From Pyxidicoccus sp. MSG2 (lineage in GTDB: Bacteria; Myxococcota; Myxococcia; Myxococcales; Myxococcaceae), in assembly GCF_026626705.1 (NCBI RefSeq), contig NZ_JAPNKC010000001.1, positions 9,070,001 through 9,134,000 of the forward strand: DNA of 64,000 nt, in the 5' to 3' direction. Position numbers and translations under genes: made by a program. The notes under the pieces were generated by a model that was not told the origin of the DNA, made no database searches, and saw only the letters and a program-made list of their open reading frames with translations. This document shows, one piece after another, positions 58,345-64,000 of this stretch (position 1 is the stretch's first letter; each line of letters opens with the position of its first letter).

Positions 58345-60279
58345 ATGCGGGACCGCATCAGGTGGAGTGCACTGCTACTGGCCGGCTTGCTGGGCTGTGG
58401 CGAACCGGCGCTCGAGACGCAGCAGCGCTCCAGTCCGGAGACAGCGCAGGTCGTCCAGCAGCTCGCCGCTTCGACGCGCCCCGGCATGGGCGCCTCCGTC
58501 TACTGGGTGAACAACGCGATTGCCGGCACCACGTTCCGCACCTGGGCGCCCCTGGCGCAGAAGGTCTGGGTGAAGGGCGATTTCAGCAGTTGGGGCCTCC
58601 TCGAGCTGAGCAAGGAGTTCGTCAACGGCACCTGGAACGGCAACTGGTCCGGTGACGTGGCCGCTGGGAGGCCGGGCCACAAGTACAAGTACGTCACGCG
58701 CAACGCATGGGGCGGCGACGCGGAGCACGCGGACCCTCGCTCGGCGTGGCAGGAGAACTCATCCGGCGCGAGCATCATCTACAACCAGAGCGAGTACTTC
58801 TGGAACTCGCAGCAGTTCAGCACCCCCGCCTTCAACCAGATGGTCATCTACGAGATGCACGTCGGTACGTTCTACGACTCGCCCGGTGGCGGCCCGGGCA
58901 ACTGGACCAGCGCGATTGCGAAGCTCGACTACCTGCGCGACCTGGGCATCAACATGATTGAAGTCATGCCGCCGTACGAGTTCGCCGGTGACTTCTCCTG
59001 GGGCTACAACGCGGCCTATCCCTTCGCGCCGGAGAGCGCGTACGGCAGCCCCAACGACATGAAGCGCTTCGTGGACGAGGCGCACTACCGCGGCATCGGC
59101 GTCATCTTCGACGTGGTGCACAACCACTACGGCCCGAGCGACCTGCCCATGTGGTGCTTCAGCGGCGACTGCCTGGGCTCGGGTGGCGAGTACTTCTACA
59201 ACGACTGGCGCAAGAACACGCCGTGGGGCAGCACGCGTCCGGACTACGGCCGCCCCGAGGTCCGTGCGTACATCCGCGACTCGATGATGAGCCTGACGAA
59301 CGCCTACCGCGCCGACGGCCTGCGCTGGGACGCCACCAAGTTCATGCGCACCTCGGACGGCAATGACGCCAACGGCATTCCGGATGCCTGGAAGGTGTTC
59401 CGCTCCATCAACCGCGAAATCAACGCGACGCAGCCCTGGAAGATCAGCATCGCCGAGGACTTCGGCGCGGGTGACTCCATCACCAATGACTCCACGTCCG
59501 ACGACTCGGGTGGCGGCAGCTTCGACGCGCAGTGGGCGGGCGAGTTCGTGCACCCGGTCCGCCAGGCCGTCATCGAGATGAACGACAGCAACCGCGACAT
59601 GAACGCGGTGAAGAACGCCATCACCCAGGGCTTCAGCGGGCGGCACACCGCGCGCATCATCTACACGGAGAGCCACGACGAGGTCGCCAACGGCCACGCC
59701 CGAGTGCCGGAGGAGATCTGGCCGGGGCAGGCGGGCAGCTGGGCGGCGAAGAAGCGCTCCACGCTGGCGGCGGGCATCGCCTTCACCTCGCCCGGCATCC
59801 CCCTCATGTTCCAGGGCCAGGAGATTCTGGAGGACGGCTACTTCTCCGACGGCGACCCGGTGGACTGGAACAAGCTGAACTCCTACGGCGGCATCAAGAC
59901 GATGTACCGCGACATGATCCGCCTGCGCCGCAACTGGTTCAACAACACCCGCGGCCTGCGCGGCGGCAACGTGAACGTCTACCACGTCAACAACACCGGC
60001 AAGGTGATTGCCTACCACCGCTGGGAGAACGGTGGCCCGGGCGATGACGTGGTCATCGTCGCCAACTTCAGCGGCACCTGGTTCCAGAACTACAACGTCG
60101 GCTTCCCGCGCGGGGGCCTCTGGTACGCGCGCTTCAACAGCGACTGGAACGGGTACTCGTCCGACTTCGGCAACACGGCGACGGTGGACACCAACGCCAA
60201 CGGCAGCGCCAAGGATGGCCTGCCCAACAGCGCCAACATCGCCCTTGGCCCCTACTCGCTGGTCATCTTCTCGCAGTAA
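58345..60279 (+). CDS. GH13 alpha-glucan enzyme lipoprotein with CBM48 (branching-enzyme-like)
   Basis: A 644-residue lipoprotein (lipobox LLGC, Cys18). A CBM48-type domain follows (TTFRTWAPLAQKVWVKGDFSSW order near residue 65). The GH13 barrel has Asp329 (GLRWDATKF), Glu371 (ISIAEDFG) and Asp445 (TESHDEV). It starts MVIYEMHVGTF, as in GlgB-like branching enzymes and trehalohydrolases (GH13 subfamilies 8-10). The export signal makes a glycogen-synthesis role unlikely, and extracellular alpha-glucan processing is probable. AAGGGAGG precedes ATG 58345. It is the third GH13 lipoprotein in the window, 23 kb from the main alpha-glucan locus. Confidence 0.87.
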   Translation: MRDRIRWSALLLAGLLGCGEPALETQQRSSPETAQVVQQLAASTRPGMGASVYWVNNAIAGTTFRTWAPLAQKVWVKGDFSSWGLLELSKEFVNGTWNGNWSGDVAAGRPGHKYKYVTRNAWGGDAEHADPRSAWQENSSGASIIYNQSEYFWNSQQFSTPAFNQMVIYEMHVGTFYDSPGGGPGNWTSAIAKLDYLRDLGINMIEVMPPYEFAGDFSWGYNAAYPFAPESAYGSPNDMKRFVDEAHYRGIGVIFDVVHNHYGPSDLPMWCFSGDCLGSGGEYFYNDWRKNTPWGSTRPDYGRPEVRAYIRDSMMSLTNAYRADGLRWDATKFMRTSDGNDANGIPDAWKVFRSINREINATQPWKISIAEDFGAGDSITNDSTSDDSGGGSFDAQWAGEFVHPVRQAVIEMNDSNRDMNAVKNAITQGFSGRHTARIIYTESHDEVANGHARVPEEIWPGQAGSWAAKKRSTLAAGIAFTSPGIPLMFQGQEILEDGYFSDGDPVDWNKLNSYGGIKTMYRDMIRLRRNWFNNTRGLRGGNVNVYHVNNTGKVIAYHRWENGGPGDDVVIVANFSGTWFQNYNVGFPRGGLWYARFNSDWNGYSSDFGNTATVDTNANGSAKDGLPNSANIALGPYSLVIFSQ

Positions 60280-60291
60280 CGCGTGACGGTG

Positions 60292-60335
60292 GAGCAGGGC
60301 GCCCGGCTCATGCTGGAGCCAGGGCGCCCCTGCTC
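60292..60335. terminator. Bidirectional stem-loop between convergent genes
   Basis: Arms 60292-60309 and 60316-60335 pair almost completely (two single-base bulges) around a 6-base loop. The structure starts 13 bases after the GH13 stop and overlaps the last codons of the opposing MBL-fold gene. There is no T-tract, so efficiency is uncertain. Confidence 0.55.
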
Positions 60336-61080
60336 ACACGTGGTAGCGGCGGCCCTGCGCGAGCGGTTCGATGACGCTCGCGCCGGTGTCGAAGTCGTCC
60401 GGGTAGTGGATGAGCCGCATCCGGGCGCGCAACTCCGCGGGCAGCGCCGCGAGCTTCTCGTAGGGCGTGTGCACGCCGTAGTTCGTCTCGTGAATCATCA
60501 GGTCCGCCTCCGAGAGCCAGTCGATGAGGCCCTCGTCGAAGGCGGTGTCCGCGCTGTAGCCCAGGCACCGGCCCCCCGCGTGGATGCGCAGCGCGGTGGT
60601 GGGCACGTGGTGGTACGTCATGCGGCTCTCGATGAGGAATGGCCCGTGCCGCACGGTGGACTCGGTGGAGAGCGGCGTGTGCTCGTAGTAGTCCTCGAAG
60701 TGCTTCTCATTGGGGGCGGCGCCGTGGCGCTCGATGAGGCACTCCATGCCGGCGGCGAGGTGGCCCTCCCAGAGGCGGTCCGCCACGGCGGGGTGGGCGA
60801 GCACCTCCAGCTTCTTCTTCAGCACGAAGAAGGAGAAGTAGCCCAGGCCCTCCAGGCCCGACGCGTGGTCGGCGTGCAGGTGGGTGAGGGCCACGGCGCT
60901 GACGCGGTCCGCGTCCAGGGCCACGCCGGAGGACTCGGAGGCCTCGCGCATCATCTTCCGGATGGGGTGCGGGCAGTCCACGAGCAGCACCTGTCCGTCG
61001 GCCTCGACGGCGATGCACGAGGAGTAGCGCAGGGCGGAGAAGGCGTCACCGACGCCGAGGGTGACGAAGGACAGGCTCAT
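60334..61080 (-). CDS. MBL-fold metallo-hydrolase, RNase Z-like
   Basis: A 248-residue metallo-beta-lactamase-fold enzyme. The metal motif THLHADHASG (HxHxDH), a following His in TYHHVPTTALR, the Asp in YSADTAFDEGLI, and a final His in LIHYPDDF are all present. The N-terminus VTLGVGDAFSALRYSSC is like RNase Z and phosphodiesterase relatives; a flexible exosite arm for tRNA is not obvious, so the substrate is uncertain. It is the last gene of the TetR/MFS/coaD operon, overlapping coaD by 4 bases. Confidence 0.85.
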   Translation of the reverse strand: MSLSFVTLGVGDAFSALRYSSCIAVEADGQVLLVDCPHPIRKMMREASESSGVALDADRVSAVALTHLHADHASGLEGLGYFSFFVLKKKLEVLAHPAVADRLWEGHLAAGMECLIERHGAAPNEKHFEDYYEHTPLSTESTVRHGPFLIESRMTYHHVPTTALRIHAGGRCLGYSADTAFDEGLIDWLSEADLMIHETNYGVHTPYEKLAALPAELRARMRLIHYPDDFDTGASVIEPLAQGRRYHV

Positions 61081-61574
61081 GGCTGGCTCCGGGCAGAGGG
61101 GGCGAGGCGTTCTCTCAGCTTGGCCGCGACGGCGGGCGGGCAGAAGGCGGAAACGTCCTCGCCGCGCGCGACGCGCTCCTTCAGTCCGCTGCTGCTCACC
61201 TCGGCCAGGTGCGCCTCGGCGGGAAGGAAGAGGGTGGACAGCTCCGGTGCGAGGGCGCGGTTGTTCTGCGCCAGCTCCGTCTCGAACTGGGCATCGGTGG
61301 CGCCGCGCACCCCGCGCAGGAGCACGCTGGCGCCAATCTCGCGCGCGAAGTCCACGATGAGGCCTTCCGTGCGCGCCACGGTGACGTTGGGGTGCAGCCG
61401 CACGGCCTCGCGCACCAGGGCCATGCGCTCGTCGGCGGACAGCAGGGAGTGCTTGTTGGGATTGACGGCCACCACGACGACGACGTGACCGAAGAGGCGC
61501 GCGGCCTGGCGGACGACGGACAGGTGCCCGGCGGTGACGGGGTCGAAGCTGCCGGCGTAGACGGCGATGGTCAT
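61077..61574 (-). CDS. coaD: Phosphopantetheine adenylyltransferase
   Basis: A 165-residue enzyme of coenzyme A synthesis that joins ATP and 4'-phosphopantetheine to give dephospho-CoA. It has the nucleotidyltransferase motif YAGSFDPVTAGH (His17), VVVAVNPNKHSLLS and RGVRGATDAQFE, and the C-terminal SSSGLKERVARGEDVS with ISSTxVK-like function. Length is normal. It overlaps the MFS gene upstream and the MBL gene downstream by 4 bases each, an unusual place for an essential gene, behind a TetR-type regulator. Confidence 0.96.
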   Translation of the reverse strand: MTIAVYAGSFDPVTAGHLSVVRQAARLFGHVVVVVAVNPNKHSLLSADERMALVREAVRLHPNVTVARTEGLIVDFAREIGASVLLRGVRGATDAQFETELAQNNRALAPELSTLFLPAEAHLAEVSSSGLKERVARGEDVSAFCPPAVAAKLRERLAPSARSQP

Positions 61575-62785
61575 GACGACACCTCGGGCGCCGCCCCGGA
61601 CGACACCGCCGGGGGCGGATGGAAGGTGAGGGCGGCGTAGAGCGTGCCGGCGACGCACAGGGCGGCGGACAGGGCGAAGTGCATGGAGTAGCCGAGCGCG
61701 GCGGCGCTGAAGCCACTCACCGCGGCCGCGGCGCCGGTGGCCAGCACCACCAGCGAGGCCTGCACGGTGTAGTCCGTGGCGGCGTGCTCGGGGCGGCAGG
61801 CGTCCATCATCGCGGTGAAGACGGCGGCGGTGGCCATGCCGCTCGCCACGTGCTCCACCGCGCAGACGGCGGTGAGCAGGGACAGGGACGCGGGGCCGCG
61901 CGCGGCGAGGGCATACAGCAGCACCGCGCCGGCCTGGGTGGCGCCGAAGAGGAGCAGCGCGCGGCGCCGGCCCAGCCGCACCACGAGGCCGCCGCCGAGG
62001 AGCGCGCCCAGCAGCCCCGCGGTGAAGCCCACGCCGCCGAGCATCCAGCCGATGTCCGTGAGCGTCAGCCCCGAGTCCACGAGGAACGTGCGCAGCATGC
62101 CCGTGGCCAGGGACTCGCCCGCCTTGTAGACGACGAGCAGCGTGAGCCACGCCGTCGCGCCCGGCCGCCGCAGCCACCAGGACAGGCCGAGGCTCTGCGC
62201 GGGAGGAGGCTCGGAAGGGGGCTCGCGGTAGAGGGCAATGGGCACCGTGGCGGCGAGCAGCAGGCCGCCCAGCGCGAGGAACGTGGGGCGCCAGCCCACC
62301 GCGTCGAAGACGGCGAGCATCAGTCCACCGCCGAGAATCATGCCCACGCGGTAGGCGGCCACCTGCACGCCGTTGCCCCAGCCGCGCTCGGCGGGCGCGA
62401 GCAGGTCCACCGCGAGCCCGTCCGTGGCCACGTCCTGCGTGGCGGCCAGGAGATTCACGCCCAGCACCGCGGCCATCAGCACGTGGGTGTCCAGGCCCGC
62501 CGAGGGCAGCGCGAGCGACAGGAGCAGCGCCGCGGACAGGACCTGCAAGGGGAGGATGTAGCCGCGCCGCCGTCCCCACCTCGCGGAGCCGTGGCGGTCC
62601 ATGGGCGGCGCCCAGAGGAACTTGAGCGCCCACGGCAGGGCCAGCAGGTGGGCGAGGCCGATGGCGGGCAGCGACAGGCCCTGCTTGCGCAGCAGCACCG
62701 GCAGCGCCTGGGTGAAGAAGCCGAACGGCAGGCCCTGCGACAGGTAGAGGCTGGAGAGCAGCCCCAGCTTCGTCGACGTCTTCAT
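61571..62785 (-). CDS. AmpG-like MFS transporter
   Basis: A 404-residue inner-membrane transporter with about 12 helices. The first helix region LYLSQGLPFGFFTQALP and the segment AATQDVATDGLAVDLL are characteristic of the AmpG / acetyl-CoA-transporter branch of the major facilitator superfamily. AmpG imports anhydromuropeptides for cell-wall recycling; whether this one does is not shown. It sits directly behind the TetR regulator gene (4-base overlap) and before coaD (4-base overlap). Confidence 0.88.
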   Translation of the reverse strand: MKTSTKLGLLSSLYLSQGLPFGFFTQALPVLLRKQGLSLPAIGLAHLLALPWALKFLWAPPMDRHGSARWGRRRGYILPLQVLSAALLLSLALPSAGLDTHVLMAAVLGVNLLAATQDVATDGLAVDLLAPAERGWGNGVQVAAYRVGMILGGGLMLAVFDAVGWRPTFLALGGLLLAATVPIALYREPPSEPPPAQSLGLSWWLRRPGATAWLTLLVVYKAGESLATGMLRTFLVDSGLTLTDIGWMLGGVGFTAGLLGALLGGGLVVRLGRRRALLLFGATQAGAVLLYALAARGPASLSLLTAVCAVEHVASGMATAAVFTAMMDACRPEHAATDYTVQASLVVLATGAAAAVSGFSAAALGYSMHFALSAALCVAGTLYAALTFHPPPAVSSGAAPEVSS

Positions 62786-63390
62786 GCGTCCTCCCGGGCT
62801 TCCACCGTGTCCAGCAGTCCCGCGGCCATGCGCTTCACGGTGACCGCCGCGGAGCCCGGAGGCACCAGGTCCGGGGCGCTCGCGGAGAGCACGAAGTAGC
62901 CCTGCACCGCGGCGAAGAGGCCCGCGGCGATGGTGCGCGCGCGGCGCTTCCCCGTCACCGCGGCGACGAGGAACTCCAGGTGCTCCAGGTCCGTGCTCAC
63001 CACCTTGTCGTAGGCGGCGCGGACCTCGGGCTGGCGGATGGCCTCCGCGCTGATGGTGACCCAGCTCGCCACGGCGGAGGGGGCCGAGTCCCCGCCCGTG
63101 GCGAGGAAGGCGTCGATGAAGGCATCCACCTTCGCCCGTGCGTCGTCGCCCTTCACCCGCGCCAGCCGCGTCGTCACCCGGATGCGGGCGCGCGACGCGA
63201 GCTGCTCCACCAGCGTGAGCAGAATCTCCTGCTTGTCGCTGAAGTGGTAGTGCACGAGCCCCGGGCTCAGCCCCGCCGCCTTCGCGATTTCGCCCACGGA
63301 GGCGCGCTCGTAGCCGCGCTCCGCCATGACCTTCAGCAGCCCGTCGACAATCTGCTGGCGGCGCTCTTCGGTGTTGGAGGGACGGGGCAT
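62782..63390 (-). CDS. TetR-family transcriptional regulator
   Basis: A 202-residue regulator. The helix-turn-helix is ASVGEIAKAAGLSPGLVHYHF near residue 30 (split here as ASVGEIAKAAG and LSPGLVHYHF), followed by SDKQEILL; the closest type is BetI-like. The C-terminal ligand domain is helical. ATG 63390 is chosen because the upstream in-frame start near 63420 would fall within the promoter/operator. It heads an operon with an MFS transporter, coaD and an MBL hydrolase, and its own operator lies just upstream, so it is probably autoregulated. Confidence 0.9.
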   Translation of the reverse strand: MPRPSNTEERRQQIVDGLLKVMAERGYERASVGEIAKAAGLSPGLVHYHFSDKQEILLTLVEQLASRARIRVTTRLARVKGDDARAKVDAFIDAFLATGGDSAPSAVASWVTISAEAIRQPEVRAAYDKVVSTDLEHLEFLVAAVTGKRRARTIAAGLFAAVQGYFVLSASAPDLVPPGSAAVTVKRMAAGLLDTVEAREDA

Positions 63391-63403
63391 GGCGGGCTTG
63401 TTT

Positions 63404-63421
63404 GTTGGTTGTGTGACCAAC
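63404..63421. promoter_or_regulatory. TetR-type operator GTTGGT-N6-ACCAAC
   Basis: A perfect 6-base inverted repeat around TGTGTG, touching the -10 box of the minus-strand promoter and lying between it and the regulator start codon. A repressor here would block transcription of its own four-gene operon. Confidence 0.65.
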
Positions 63422-63449
63422 TTATAAACAGGGGCCGTGAAAACGTCAA
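63421..63449 (-). promoter_or_regulatory. Sigma-70-type promoter of the TetR/MFS/coaD/MBL operon
   Basis: Read on the minus strand: TTGACG (63449-63444), an exact 17-base spacer and TATAAG (63426-63421). Both boxes are close to consensus. The region is A/T-rich compared with the surroundings. Confidence 0.7.
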
Positions 63450-63518
63450 CCCGACGGCCTGGAGCAGGGCCGTCGGGTGGTCAGGTGGGCGGCGAGGTGG
63501 GGGCGCCGGGAATGAGTC

Positions 63519-64000
63519 TCAGCCAGGCACGGCGCCCGGCATGATGATGCCGGTGTTCATGTACGTCTCCTGCGCGGAGACGAGCGCCTCGATTCCCGCG
63601 GCCACGAGGTCGGGCACCTCGAGCATGGGGAAGTGGCTGACGGCGGGCAGCTTCATCACGTGGAACCACGGGTGCTGCGCGCCGAAGGCCACCTGGGCCT
63701 CGAGGTAGTCGTGCGAGTCCGGCTGCGAGTACAGGTGCAGCGTCGGGGTGGTCGGGCTCAGTCCGGAGAGGGCCCGCAGCGGCGAGCCCTCGCGGGCGTA
63801 CGCGGAGGCAATCTCCCGCGCGGCGCGGGCCCACATGTCCTCGCCGAAGCCGCCCATGACCTCGCGGGCGTAGCGGATGATGTTCGGGTCCTCCACGCCG
63901 GCCACCCACATGTCCAGCAGCCCGTCACGGGTGCTCATCCACCGCTCGGACATCAGCCCCCGGAGGGCCTCGGTGAAGGCGAGGGGTGGCTCGGAGACAA
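63519..64000 (-). CDS. Alpha/beta hydrolase, C-terminal part
   Basis: The last 160 residues of an alpha/beta-hydrolase-fold protein; the frame stays open to the window edge, so the start and the nucleophile elbow are outside. Visible are a helical cap region (SERWMSTRDGLLDMW, DPNIIRYAREVMGGFG), the strand TLHLYSQPDSHDY that usually carries the acid, and VSHFPMLEVPD with the catalytic His. The cap and the HLYSQP/HFPMLEVP segments resemble cofactor-free 2,4-dioxygenase (HOD-like) relatives, but that is a guess. It is in the same orientation as the TetR operon but upstream of its promoter. Confidence 0.75.
   Translation of the reverse strand, partial: VSEPPLAFTEALRGLMSERWMSTRDGLLDMWVAGVEDPNIIRYAREVMGGFGEDMWARAAREIASAYAREGSPLRALSGLSPTTPTLHLYSQPDSHDYLEAQVAFGAQHPWFHVMKLPAVSHFPMLEVPDLVAAGIEALVSAQETYMNTGIIMPGAVPG

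Noticed and set aside
1..64000. tRNA, rRNA, riboswitch or insertion-sequence features
   Set aside because: I looked for T-loop-like GTTCGAATC patterns, transposase motifs and terminal inverted repeats and found none I could support by eye.

Overview
The window is a high-GC chromosomal segment with strong G/C bias at third codon positions. It carries long lipoprotein genes, two Ser/Thr kinases with extracytoplasmic tails, a sigma-54 phosphorelay and dense one- to four-gene operons. This points to a myxobacterium, most likely Myxococcaceae (Myxococcus/Corallococcus type). I saw no rRNA, tRNA, CRISPR array, insertion sequence or phage gene.

Layout. 1-3.7 kb: a truncated gene at the edge, a DUF4261 protein, a stand-alone GyrB-like ATPase fragment that has lost its catalytic residues, an AT-richer TMEM175-type channel and a small lipoprotein. 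3.8-15.9 kb: an exonuclease/phosphatase-fold protein with a MIR trefoil, a PAS histidine kinase, a divergent isochorismatase/GlxA-type regulator pair, lipoproteins, gene remnants, a membrane Ser/Thr kinase, a GH25 muramidase operon and a second exonuclease/phosphatase-fold lipoprotein. 16-19.5 kb: an SDR / acyl-CoA dehydrogenase / APH-kinase / DUF6285 operon that matches the levulinate and 4-hydroxyacyl-CoA pathway (lvaD-C-A-B order), preceded by a three-half-site operator candidate. 19.7-35 kb: a starch/maltodextrin locus. On the minus strand are MalK, a MalE-MalF fusion, MalG and a 1535-residue lipoprotein with ten ~143-residue repeats. Divergent on the plus strand are a debranching-type GH13 lipoprotein, an outer-membrane porin and a GH13-CBM20 lipoprotein. 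Together they could bind and cut alpha-glucan at the cell surface, pass oligosaccharides through the outer membrane and import them by ABC transport.

35-39.2 kb: hemE, a zinc-ribbon membrane protein, a radical SAM/SPASM enzyme, and an Mrr-like nuclease paired with a TOPRIM-like protein lacking its acidic residues. 39.2-42.9 kb: fadI-fadJ for fatty-acid beta-oxidation, with a palindrome upstream and a one-base frameshift in fadJ. 42.9-46.5 kb: a PIG-V-like GT-C membrane protein, a methyltransferase, a ChbG/HpnK-type deacetylase and a DPM1-like glycosyltransferase, suggesting polyprenyl-phosphate sugar chemistry. 46.5-50.7 kb: a diguanylate cyclase, then a receiver-PAS-histidine kinase and an NtrC-family activator driven by a near-consensus sigma-54 promoter with upstream inverted repeats.

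50.7-64 kb: rarA, nadK, a PEGA/TPR Ser/Thr kinase, a YdcF-family protein, a 5'-nucleotidase-family enzyme, a third GH13 lipoprotein, and a minus-strand operon TetR / AmpG-like MFS / coaD / MBL-fold hydrolase with a clear promoter and operator. The window ends inside an alpha/beta-hydrolase gene. All assignments come from reading motifs by eye; no database search was run.
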